From contig NZ_JACFYZ010000006.1 in assembly GCF_015712065.1 (NCBI RefSeq), positions 186,001 through 250,000 of the forward strand: a stretch of DNA of 64,000 nt, written 5' to 3'. Shown here piece after piece: positions 56,125 through 64,000 of the stretch. The stretch comes from Ectopseudomonas chengduensis (GTDB taxonomy: Bacteria > Pseudomonadota > Gammaproteobacteria > Pseudomonadales > Pseudomonadaceae). The position numbers were made by a program, and so were the translations under genes. How positions within the stretch are numbered: position 1 is the first letter of the stretch; each line of letters starts with the position of its first letter. Under the pieces are notes generated by a model. The model saw nothing but the letters and a program-made list of their open reading frames with translations, was not told where the DNA came from and made no database searches.

Positions 56125-57852
56125 ATGAGCGTATATGGACATTTTCAGCGTAGCCTGGCGCTGCTGCTGATCAGTACGGGTGCTTTCGCAGCGAGCGAAC
56201 TCGACGTACGAATCACCCCGAGCAATTCGGCTCTCAAGGCCAATATCGAAGGTTATGTCGGCAGCCTCGATGGGCGTGATGCGCAGTCGTTGCGGCGCTT
56301 GCGGCGTATCGCCGAGAACGAGGCCGACAAGGCGGCTCAGGCCCTGGGTTATTACCAGGCGCGCATTCGTAGCCGTATCGAAGAGGGCGCAACGCCGCGC
56401 CTTGTGATCGAGGTCGAGCCCGGCGAGCGCATTCGCCTGCGCAACGTGGACATTCGTATCGAAGGGCCTGCCAGCGAGCTGTCTGCCTTTCGTGTACCCA
56501 GTGCCGGTCGTTTGCAGCCAGGCTCGGTGCTCAACCATGGGCGCTATGAGGATGCCAAGCGACTGATCCAGAATCAGGCCTCGCGCTACGGCTTCTTCGA
56601 CGGCCGATTCTCCCGGCAGCGCCTGGAAATCGACCCGGCTGCCGGGGTGGCCGATATCGAGCTGGTGTTCGTCAGCGGGCCGCGTTACAGCCTGGGCGAT
56701 ATCGCCTTCAGCGGTGACTTCCCGTTCGATGAAGAGCTGCTGCTGCGCATGGTGCCGTTCGATCCGGACACACCCTACGACTCCGAATTGATCGCCGAGC
56801 TGTATCAGGCGCTGCAGTCGAGTGGCTATTTCGAATCGGTGCGGGTCGATGCCATCCCGACCCAGGCCGACCAGTTGCGTATTCCAGTGGCGGTGGCGCT
56901 GCAGGTGCGTGAGCCGCGTACCATGGGCCTGGGACTGGGCTTTTCCACCGACGTCGGGCCGCGCCTGCGCGCCAACTGGACGCGCCACTGGCGCAATCCG
57001 CAGGGGCACAGCTACGGGGTGGAAACCGAATTGTCCGCTCCCAGACAGAACGTTGGCCTGTGGTACGACATTCCCGGTGACCCGCCACTGACCGACAAAC
57101 TGCGCCTGGCCGGCGGTTATCAGTATGAGGAGCTGGCCAGCAAGGACAGCTTGAGCCGGCTACTTACCCTCGGTCCGGAATGGAACAGCCAGCGCTCCGG
57201 TGGCTGGCAGCGCGTGCTGTCGGTGAAATGGCAGCGTGAGGAATATCGCCTGGGTGACGATTCCGGGCTGAGCACCCTGTTGATGCCGGGCGTCAGCTAC
57301 TCGCTGCTGCGCAGCGACAACCGCCTCGACCCGAATCAGGGCTACCGCGTGCAGTTCGACTTGCGCGGCGCTGTCGATGGCGTGCTGTCCGACGCCAACG
57401 TGCTGCACGGTAACGTCATGCTCAAGGGCCTGACTACCGTATTCGATAATCACCGTCTGCTCGGGCGGGTGCAGTTTGGCGGTACCGAAACCAATGGTTT
57501 TTCTGCCGTGCCGCCGTCGCTGCGCTTCTTCGCCGGTGGCGATCAGAGCGTGCGCGGTTACGACTATCAGAGTCTGTCGCCGGAGAACAATCGCGGCGAC
57601 AAGATTGGTGGCCGCTACCTGTTCACCGCCAGCGCCGAGTACCAGTACAGCCTCACCGACAAGTGGCGCCTGGCGACTTTCATCGACCAGGGCAATTCCT
57701 TCAATTCGCTGGACATTCCCACCTTGAAGACCGGCGTCGGCTTCGGTGTGCGCTGGGTTTCACCGGTGGGCCCGCTGCGCCTGGACCTCGCTCATGCGCT
57801 AGACGACGACGGTGGCGTACGCCTGCATTTCTCCATGGGGCCTGAGCTATGA
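56125..57852 (+). CDS. tamA: Autotransporter assembly complex protein TamA
   Basis: 575 residues from the ATG at 56125, with signal peptide MSVYGHFQRSLALLLISTGAFA. Three POTRA domains occupy residues ~25-265 and the 16-stranded Omp85/BamA-type barrel the rest. The conserved loop motif GGDQSVRGYDYQSLSP (with VRGY) is near residue 480. It ends in an aromatic C-terminal strand (LHFSMGPEL). It sits in the outer membrane and works with TamB to insert outer-membrane proteins and move lipids. It overlaps tamB by four bases. Confidence 0.95.
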   Translation: MSVYGHFQRSLALLLISTGAFAASELDVRITPSNSALKANIEGYVGSLDGRDAQSLRRLRRIAENEADKAAQALGYYQARIRSRIEEGATPRLVIEVEPGERIRLRNVDIRIEGPASELSAFRVPSAGRLQPGSVLNHGRYEDAKRLIQNQASRYGFFDGRFSRQRLEIDPAAGVADIELVFVSGPRYSLGDIAFSGDFPFDEELLLRMVPFDPDTPYDSELIAELYQALQSSGYFESVRVDAIPTQADQLRIPVAVALQVREPRTMGLGLGFSTDVGPRLRANWTRHWRNPQGHSYGVETELSAPRQNVGLWYDIPGDPPLTDKLRLAGGYQYEELASKDSLSRLLTLGPEWNSQRSGGWQRVLSVKWQREEYRLGDDSGLSTLLMPGVSYSLLRSDNRLDPNQGYRVQFDLRGAVDGVLSDANVLHGNVMLKGLTTVFDNHRLLGRVQFGGTETNGFSAVPPSLRFFAGGDQSVRGYDYQSLSPENNRGDKIGGRYLFTASAEYQYSLTDKWRLATFIDQGNSFNSLDIPTLKTGVGFGVRWVSPVGPLRLDLAHALDDDGGVRLHFSMGPEL

Positions 57853-60800
57853 CCCGGCGCCTGTTGAAGTGGCTGGCCGGCGGTCTGCCCGGTCTGGTGT
57901 TGCTGCTCGTCGCGGCCCTGTGGGCGCTGCTGGGCACCCAGGGTGGCAGTCGTTGGCTGCTGGCCCAGGTGCCAGGCCTGCAAGTCGACAACTTCGCAGG
58001 GCGTCTGGGCGGTGCCTGGCAGGCCGATGCGCTAATCTGGCAGCAAGACGATATGCGGGTTGAGCTGCAGCAGCTGGACATGGCCTGGTCACCGTCCTGC
58101 CTGCTGCGCCTGACGCTGTGCCTGGATCGTCTGCATCTGCAGCAGGTGGTCGTGACCCTGCCCGACAGTGGGGAGGCCAGCGATGAGCCGTTGAGCCTGC
58201 CGAACCTCAACCTGCCACTGCGCTTGCAAATGGGCGATATCCAACTGGGCGAACTGCGCCTGGACGGCCAGACGCAACTGAGCGATCTCGAACTGAGCGC
58301 CAGTTGGAACGAGCAGGGTGTGGAGCTGCAGCGCCTGGCCTTGCAACGTGATGACCTGAGCCTGGACTTCAGTGGCCGGCTGACGCCGCAGGGCGATTGG
58401 CCCTTGGCCCTGAGCGGCCGCCTGCAGTTGCCGGAAGTCGATGGCAAGGCCTGGCAGGTGGCACTGCAGGTAGCTGGCGAATTGCAGCGCAGCCTGAAGA
58501 TCGAGGCTGACAGCAGCGGTTATCTCGACGCCCGTCTCGAAGGACAGGTGCAGGCGCTGGCCGAGCACCTGCCCGCCGAACTGCGCCTGACCAGCCAGGA
58601 TTTTCAGGCCAGCAGTGCCTTGCCGCAGACGCTGCACCTGCAGGCGCTGACGTTGTCGGCAAAGGGTGACCTGAGCAGCGGTTATCGAATCGACGGCAGC
58701 GCCACTCTGCCCGCCGAGCAGGCGCCGATGCCGCTGGCCTTGCGCGGCAGGGTCGATGCCAGGGGCGCGGATATCGAATTGCTGCGCATCGAAGCCGAGG
58801 ATCAGCAGCATTTGCAGCTCAGCGGTACGCTCGCCTGGAGTGAGGCGTTTCAGGCCGATGCCAAGCTCGATTGGCTGAATTTCCCCTGGCAGCGTCTGTA
58901 CCCGCTGGACGAGCCGCCACCCGTGGCGCTGCAGCAACTGCAGGCAGAAGTCAGCTATAGCGAAGGCAATTACCTGGGTAACTTCGCTGCGCAGCTTAAG
59001 GGGCCGGCAGGGGACTTCAGCCTGAGCAGTCCGGTCAGTGGCGATCTCGGCCAGGTCAGCCTGCCGCAATTGCAGTTGGTGGCTGGCCAGGGCCGCGCCG
59101 AAGGGGTGGTCAAGGTCGGTTTTGCCGACGGCGTCGACTGGCAGGCCATGCTGCAGCTCAGCGCCCTCGACCCGGGTTATTGGCTGGCTGAGATGCCGGG
59201 TAATCTGGCAGGGCCGCTGAATACCTCGGGCAGCTTCAATGCCGGTGCGCTGCAAGCCAAGGCCGATATCGACCTCAATGGCCGTCTGCGTGGCCAGCCC
59301 GCGCAATTACAAGTGCAGGGCGCCGGTAGCGGCGAGCAGTGGCAGCTCGAGCAATTGCTGGTGCGTCTGGGCGACAACCGGATCAGCGGCCAGGGCGCGC
59401 TGGATCAGCGTTTGCGTGGCCAGCTACAACTGGCCTTGCCGCGTCTGGGGCAACTCTGGCCCGGTCTGCAAGGGCAGATACAGGGCCAGCTGTCCGTGGA
59501 GGGCACCTTGCAGGCGCCGCAAGGCCAGCTTGCGCTGAGTGGGGAGCGTCTGGCCTTTGGCGACCCCAGCCTGCGGCGACTGCAGTTGGACGCGACGCTG
59601 GATGCCCGCCAGCAGGCGCGCATCGGTTTGAATCTGCGTGGTATCCGCATCGGCGATACCTATCTCGGGCGCCTGCAGGCCGATGGTCGTGGCGATCAGC
59701 GTCGCCAGGCGCTGGACATCGATTTGCAAGGTCCGCTGTTGCAGCTGGCGTTGGCCCTGGACGGCAGCTTGAGCGAGCAGGGCGACTGGCGCGGTCGTAT
59801 TGCCAGTGGCCGTGTGCAGAGCGGCGGGCAGGATTGGCAATTGCAACAGGTGGCGACCCTGGAGCGCCTGGCCAGCGGCCGCATGAACCTGGGCGCACAT
59901 TGCTGGCAGTCCGGCGATGCCAGCCTGTGCGGCGGGCAGCAGCGGCTGATGCCACAGCCTAGCCTGGACTGGCGCCTGGAGAATTTCCCCTTGGCCAGCC
60001 TGCAGCCCTGGCTGCCCGAGGACTTTGCCTGGCAGGGGCGGCTGGATGGTCAGCTGAAAGTCGAGCTACCCGACAGCGGTCCCAACGGCCAGATCAGGCT
60101 CGATGCCGGCGGCGGCAACCTGCGTATTCGTCAGCCGGATGAAGAGCAGTGGCTGGACTTTCCCTACGACAGCCTGCGCCTGGACAGCACGCTGCGCCCT
60201 CAGCGGGTAGACAGCGAACTGCGTTTCGTCAGTAGCCGCCTGGGTGAGCTGCTGCTGCAGGCGCAGATCGACCCACGCCCGGCGAGCAAGCCGGTCAGCG
60301 GCGAGTTTCGATTGAGCGGTTTCGATCTCGCCGTGCTGCGTCCCTTCGTACCCATGGCGGAAAGGCTCGAAGGCAAGCTGCAGGGCAGCGGCAATATAAG
60401 TGGCCAGCTGCTGGCGCCGCAGATCAACGGCCAGCTGCGCCTGGACGGCGGCCAGCTGTCCGGCAGCGAACTGCCAATCAGCCTGGAGAACCTGCAATTG
60501 CAGGCGCTGATCGCGGGCGAGCAGGTGCAGCTCTCCGGCGATTGGCGCAGCGGTGAGCAGGGGCGTGGCAATCTGCGTGGCGAACTGACCTGGGCCGAGG
60601 GGCTGAGCGGCGATCTGGTATTGCAGGGACAGCGCTTGCCGGTGAAGGTCGAGCCCTATGCCGAGCTTGAAGTCGAGCCTGATCTGCAATTGCAACTGCG
60701 TGCCCAGCGTCTGGCCGTCAGCGGCAAGGTTGGTGTGCCGCGTGGTTTGATCAGCGTACGTGAACTACCGCCGTCGACGGTGAAGGTTTCCGGTGATGCA

Positions 60801-61532
60801 CGGGTGGTCGGTCGTGAAATCCCGGAAGCTGAGCAGGGCATGGGCGTCGCCATGGATGTCGATGTCGAGGTGGGGCAGGACAAGCTGGCCTTCAGCGGTT
60901 TTGGCCTGACTGCCGACCTGCGTGGACGCGTGCACATCGGCGATAACCTCGATACCCGCGGTGAACTGGATCTGGTCAATGGCCGCTATCGCGCCTACGG
61001 CCAGCGCCTGACCATTCGCCGCGCGCGCCTGCTGTTCACCGGGCCCATTGATCAGCCGTTCCTCGATGTGGAAGCGATTCGCCGGGTCGACACGGTCGTC
61101 GCCGGTATCCGTCTGTCCGGCAGCGCCGAGCAGCCGAGCACCACGGTCTTCGCCGAGCCGGCCATGAGCCAGGAACAGGCGCTGTCCTATCTGGTGCTGG
61201 GCCGGCCTTTGGGGCAAAGCACGGGGGACAACAACATGCTTGGCCAGGCAGCGCTGGCGCTCGGTCTGGCCGGCAGCAGTTCGCTCACCACCAGCCTGGC
61301 CACCAGTCTGGGTATTCAGGATTTTCAGCTCGACACCGAGGGCAGTGGCGTGACCACCAGCGTGGTGGCCAGCGGCAATATCACCGAGCGCCTGAGCCTG
61401 CGTTACGGCGTGGGTGTGTTCGAGCCGGCCAACACCATCGCTCTGCGTTACGAGCTGAGCCGGCGCCTGTACCTTGAGGCCGCCAGCGGTCTGGCCAGCT
61501 CGCTCGACCTGTTCTATCGCCGGGACTTCTGA
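57849..61532 (+). CDS. tamB: Translocation and assembly module protein TamB
   Basis: 1227 residues from the ATG that overlaps the tamA stop (ATGA). It has one N-terminal transmembrane anchor (WLAGGLPGLVLLLVAALWALLG, about 6-27), followed by a very long repetitive beta-taco (AsmA-like) body rich in Leu/Gln/Asp strands. The conserved C-terminal TamB/DUF490 domain has SQEQALSYLVLGRPL near residue 1110. It ends LDLFYRRDF as expected. It spans from the inner membrane to TamA and carries phospholipid or assists assembly. The full length is intact. Confidence 0.96.
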   Translation: MTRRLLKWLAGGLPGLVLLLVAALWALLGTQGGSRWLLAQVPGLQVDNFAGRLGGAWQADALIWQQDDMRVELQQLDMAWSPSCLLRLTLCLDRLHLQQVVVTLPDSGEASDEPLSLPNLNLPLRLQMGDIQLGELRLDGQTQLSDLELSASWNEQGVELQRLALQRDDLSLDFSGRLTPQGDWPLALSGRLQLPEVDGKAWQVALQVAGELQRSLKIEADSSGYLDARLEGQVQALAEHLPAELRLTSQDFQASSALPQTLHLQALTLSAKGDLSSGYRIDGSATLPAEQAPMPLALRGRVDARGADIELLRIEAEDQQHLQLSGTLAWSEAFQADAKLDWLNFPWQRLYPLDEPPPVALQQLQAEVSYSEGNYLGNFAAQLKGPAGDFSLSSPVSGDLGQVSLPQLQLVAGQGRAEGVVKVGFADGVDWQAMLQLSALDPGYWLAEMPGNLAGPLNTSGSFNAGALQAKADIDLNGRLRGQPAQLQVQGAGSGEQWQLEQLLVRLGDNRISGQGALDQRLRGQLQLALPRLGQLWPGLQGQIQGQLSVEGTLQAPQGQLALSGERLAFGDPSLRRLQLDATLDARQQARIGLNLRGIRIGDTYLGRLQADGRGDQRRQALDIDLQGPLLQLALALDGSLSEQGDWRGRIASGRVQSGGQDWQLQQVATLERLASGRMNLGAHCWQSGDASLCGGQQRLMPQPSLDWRLENFPLASLQPWLPEDFAWQGRLDGQLKVELPDSGPNGQIRLDAGGGNLRIRQPDEEQWLDFPYDSLRLDSTLRPQRVDSELRFVSSRLGELLLQAQIDPRPASKPVSGEFRLSGFDLAVLRPFVPMAERLEGKLQGSGNISGQLLAPQINGQLRLDGGQLSGSELPISLENLQLQALIAGEQVQLSGDWRSGEQGRGNLRGELTWAEGLSGDLVLQGQRLPVKVEPYAELEVEPDLQLQLRAQRLAVSGKVGVPRGLISVRELPPSTVKVSGDARVVGREIPEAEQGMGVAMDVDVEVGQDKLAFSGFGLTADLRGRVHIGDNLDTRGELDLVNGRYRAYGQRLTIRRARLLFTGPIDQPFLDVEAIRRVDTVVAGIRLSGSAEQPSTTVFAEPAMSQEQALSYLVLGRPLGQSTGDNNMLGQAALALGLAGSSSLTTSLATSLGIQDFQLDTEGSGVTTSVVASGNITERLSLRYGVGVFEPANTIALRYELSRRLYLEAASGLASSLDLFYRRDF

Positions 61533-61707
61533 TGGTCGCGCCACCTTTATGCTAAATCCCTACATGGCTGCGGGTGTATCGGCGGCGCTTCTGCGCTAGT
61601 CTGGATGCATGGTCGGGCCGTGACCTGCCATTCGATGGAGCATTCGCCACGGCGAACCCCATGTCACACATTTGCCCTTCAACTCCCTGAACGATAAGGA
61701 AACTCCC

Positions 61708-62208
61708 ATGGCGCAAGTCACTCTCAAAGGCAACCCGGTGCAGGTCGACGGCCAACTGCCGCAGGCCGGCCAACAGGCACCAGCGTTCAGCCTGGTCGCT
61801 GGTGACCTGAGCGACGTCACCCTGGCCAGCCTGGCTGGCAAGCGCAAGGTGCTGAACATCTTCCCCAGCGTCGACACCCCGACCTGCGCTACCTCCGTGC
61901 GCAAGTTCAACGCCGAAGCCGGTCAACTGAACAACACCGTGGTGCTGTGCATCTCCGCTGACCTGCCGTTCGCCCAGGCACGCTTCTGTGGTGCCGAAGG
62001 TCTGGAAAGCGTGGTCAACCTGTCCAGCCTGCGTGGCGCCGACTTCCTCAAGAACTACGGTGTGGCCATTGCCAGCGGCCCGCTGACCGGGCTGGCCGCG
62101 CGCGCCGTGGTAGTGCTGGATGAAAACGACAAGGTGCTGCACAGCGAGCTGGTTGGCGAAATCGCTGATGAGCCGAATTACGCAGCCGCCCTGGCCGCGC
62201 TGAAGTAA
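61708..62208 (+). CDS. tpx: Thiol peroxidase Tpx
   Basis: 166 residues from the ATG at 61708 with AAGGA upstream. It reduces hydroperoxides using thioredoxin. The peroxidatic cysteine is Cys60 in [14 protein letters not shown], and the resolving cysteine Cys94 in ARFCGAEG, matching the Cys61/Cys95 pair of the E. coli atypical 2-Cys peroxiredoxin. Cytoplasmic or periplasmic location is debated in the family; no signal peptide is present here. A strong terminator follows. Confidence 0.97.
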   Translation: MAQVTLKGNPVQVDGQLPQAGQQAPAFSLVAGDLSDVTLASLAGKRKVLNIFPSVDTPTCATSVRKFNAEAGQLNNTVVLCISADLPFAQARFCGAEGLESVVNLSSLRGADFLKNYGVAIASGPLTGLAARAVVVLDENDKVLHSELVGEIADEPNYAAALAALK

Positions 62209-62227
62209 CTCGCAACTGGTTCGATGA

Positions 62228-62257
62228 AACGGCCTGCTTCGCAGGCCGTTTTTATTT
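62228..62257 (+). terminator. Rho-independent terminator after tpx
   Basis: AACGGCCTGC and GCAGGCCGTT form a perfect 10-bp stem with loop TTC, followed by TTTATTT. It lies 20 bases after the tpx stop. Confidence 0.92.
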
Positions 62258-62434
62258 GTGCACCAAGCCGAACGTTCTGAGCACGTCGACAGTCCCTTGC
62301 CTGATCCAGATTTTTTCGCGGACTCAAACAGTTAGTAACGTAAGGGCAGCGTAAAAAGCGGGTAAATGGGCTTTGCTTGACGCGGGCCAGTGCTTATCGT
62401 GCCGACTCCCCTTAAAAGTGATATTGCGCCTGCC

Positions 62435-63664
62435 ATGTCGAATGCTTCCCCGTCTCCATCGAATTCCTCCCGTCAATGGCTGATTGGCCTGACGTTGCTC
62501 ACCGTTTTGCTTCTGCTGCTGTGGTGGTTCTGGCCGAGCAAGCCAGAAAGCCAGCAGATGGGCCGTGGCCGTTTCGGTGACATGGGGCCGGTGCCGGTGC
62601 GCGTGGCCGAGGTCAAGCAGGGCGAGTTCGCCATCGAGCTCAAGGCGCTTGGCACGGTAACTTCCTATAACACGGTCAACGTACGCTCGCGAGTCGACGG
62701 TGAACTGGTCAAGGTGCTGTTCGAGGAGGGCCAGCAGGTCAAGGCTGGCGACCTGTTGGCGGTGATCGATCCACGTCCTTATCAGGTGGCCTTGCAGCAG
62801 GCGCAGGGGGCGCTGCAGGAAAACCAGGCGCAACTGAAGAACGCCGAGCTGGACCTGCAGCGCTACAAGGGGCTGTACGACGAAGACAGCATCGCCAAAC
62901 AGACCCTGGACACCCAGCAGGCGCTGGTCAATCAGTACCGTGGCAGTCTGCAGAGCAACCAGGCCGATGTCGCCACGGCCAAGCTCAACCTCGACTTCAC
63001 CCAGATTCGCGCGCCCATCGACGGTCGCCTCGGTCTGCGTCAGCTGGATATCGGCAATCTGGTCAGCAGCGGCGATACCACGCCTTTGGTGGTAATCACC
63101 CAGGCCGATCCGATTGCGGTGATCTTCACCATCCCCGAGGGCGATCTGCCCGCCGTGCTGCAGCGCCGCCGCGACGGCACGACCCTGGCCGTCGAGGCCT
63201 GGGACCGTGGCGAGCGTCTCAAACTGGCCGAGGGTGTGCTGGAAAGCCTGGATAACCAGATCGACACCACCACCGGTACGGTCAAGCTCAAGGCGCGCTT
63301 CGACAACGCCGAGCAGATGCTCTTTCCCAATCAGTTCGTCAACGTGCGTCTGCGCGTTGAAACCCGTGAGGCCGCCACCATCATTCCGTCCGCTGCGGTG
63401 CAGTTCGGCACCCAGGGTACCTTCGTCTATGTCGTGGGTGACGATAACAAGGTGAGCATCCGTCAGGTCACCATCGCTGCCAGCGACGCTGAACGCAGCA
63501 TGGTCAACGAGGGCGTGCAGCAGGGTGAGCGGCTGGTCATGGAAGGTACCGATCGTCTGCGTGACGGTAGTGAGGTGGAGGTAGTCGACCCCACTGCCGT
63601 GCAGGAATCCGAAAATGAACGGCAGGGTGAGCCTGGCCAGGCTGCGGCACGGAACGACGCATGA
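62435..63664 (+). CDS. muxA: RND efflux periplasmic adaptor (MdtA/MuxA type)
   Basis: 409 residues from the ATG at 62435. An N-terminal membrane anchor ([19 protein letters not shown]) is followed by the lipoyl half [40 protein letters not shown], the alpha hairpin, the second lipoyl half [18 protein letters not shown] and the beta-barrel/membrane-proximal part. It links the inner-membrane pump to an outer-membrane channel. The RND pump gene overlaps its stop (ATGA). Position shortly after tpx fits muxABC-opmB of P. aeruginosa; substrates there include aztreonam and novobiocin. Confidence 0.92.
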   Translation: MSNASPSPSNSSRQWLIGLTLLTVLLLLLWWFWPSKPESQQMGRGRFGDMGPVPVRVAEVKQGEFAIELKALGTVTSYNTVNVRSRVDGELVKVLFEEGQQVKAGDLLAVIDPRPYQVALQQAQGALQENQAQLKNAELDLQRYKGLYDEDSIAKQTLDTQQALVNQYRGSLQSNQADVATAKLNLDFTQIRAPIDGRLGLRQLDIGNLVSSGDTTPLVVITQADPIAVIFTIPEGDLPAVLQRRRDGTTLAVEAWDRGERLKLAEGVLESLDNQIDTTTGTVKLKARFDNAEQMLFPNQFVNVRLRVETREAATIIPSAAVQFGTQGTFVYVVGDDNKVSIRQVTIAASDAERSMVNEGVQQGERLVMEGTDRLRDGSEVEVVDPTAVQESENERQGEPGQAAARNDA

Positions 63665-64000
63665 ACATCTCCCGCCCCTTCATCCTGCGGCCGGTCGCCA
63701 CCACGCTGTTGATGGTGGCGATCTTCCTCAGCGGTCTGATCGCTTATCGCCTGCTGCCGGTGTCGGCGCTGCCGGAAGTCGATTACCCGACTATCCGTGT
63801 GCTGACCTTATATCCAGGCGCCAGTCCGGATGTGATGACCAGCGCCGTGACGGCGCCGCTGGAGCGCCAGTTCGGGCAGATGGCCGGGCTCAAGCAGATG
63901 TCCTCGACCAGTTCGGGCGGCGCCTCGGTGATCACCCTGCGCTTCAATCTGGATGTCTCCCTGGCGGTGGCCGAGCAGGAAGTGCAGGCGGCGATCAACG
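63661..64000 (+). CDS. muxB: RND efflux pump inner-membrane subunit (MdtB/MuxB type), N-terminal part
   Basis: The frame runs off the right edge, giving the first 113 residues. [47 protein letters not shown] is the typical first helix and start of the periplasmic porter domain of heavy RND pumps of the MdtB/MuxB class. ALPEVDYP and [17 protein letters not shown] are conserved. The start overlaps the muxA stop. A second pump gene is expected beyond the edge, since MdtBC/MuxBC work as heterotrimers. Confidence 0.92.
   Translation, partial: MNISRPFILRPVATTLLMVAIFLSGLIAYRLLPVSALPEVDYPTIRVLTLYPGASPDVMTSAVTAPLERQFGQMAGLKQMSSTSSGGASVITLRFNLDVSLAVAEQEVQAAIN

Noticed and set aside
58089..59306. Long open frame opposite tamB
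   Set aside because: Antisense shadow of a high-GC coding frame; the composition is Gln/Ala/Arg repeats without a domain, and tamB is clearly coding.

Overview
The window is a gene-dense piece of a GC-rich gammaproteobacterial chromosome, almost certainly a Pseudomonas (the gene content and local orders resemble what I remember of P. aeruginosa around fabAB-gpsA, colRS, selD-selU, tgpA, xthA-tamAB and tpx-muxABC; the arrangement suggests the P. mendocina/oleovorans/alcaliphila side of the genus). No tRNA, rRNA, CRISPR, prophage or transposase is visible, and no gap between genes exceeds 300 bases.

Layout. 1-9.6 kb: a DUF4394 exported protein and an ECF sigma/anti-sigma pair that appear to share one promoter type; an SH3-like exported protein; pirin and OsmC; a soluble chemoreceptor; an exported amidohydrolase; DUF3859; then the envelope operon methyltransferase-inaA, ending in a wrecked dgkA. 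9.6-12.2 kb: colRS and a small membrane protein whose promoter resembles that of the methyltransferase operon. 12.3-18 kb: a chemoreceptor with a flagellar-type promoter, fabBA with a palindromic operator, and a hybrid histidine kinase. 18-27.8 kb: gpsA, DUF4389, sixA, a fatty acyl-CoA synthetase with its own palindromic operator, a thioesterase, AraC regulator, LysE exporter, two coupled alpha/beta hydrolases, DUF4892 and an AI-2E/PerM permease. 27.9-33.2 kb: a four-gene MacAB-like exporter that looks GC-richer than its surroundings, followed by a convergent patatin. 33.2-38.5 kb: selD-selU, a small lipoprotein, a flavin reductase and a large chemoreceptor. 38.5-44.5 kb: MoxR-DUF58-TgpA, a CHAD protein, a thioesterase and an Mpo1-like protein whose ribosome binding site lies in a hairpin. 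44.6-55.1 kb: chemoreceptor, TatD, MltF-like transglycosylase, DoxX, LysR/acyl-CoA dehydrogenase divergent pair, TerC, a PstS-OmpA fusion and xthA. 55.2-64 kb: a REP-like palindrome, GNAT acetyltransferase, tamA-tamB, tpx, and the start of an RND efflux operon (muxA-muxB).

The themes are envelope and lipid homeostasis (fabAB, ColRS regulon, thioesterases, acyl-CoA synthetase, TamAB, patatin), signalling (four chemoreceptors, three kinase/regulator genes, one ECF system) and export. The most informative new observations are regulatory: a shared ECF-type promoter in front of both the sigma gene and DUF4394; a 22-bp-spaced tandem TTGACG motif exactly 85 bases before the start codons of two separate genes around colRS; and a hairpin that would hide the ribosome binding site of the Mpo1-like gene.
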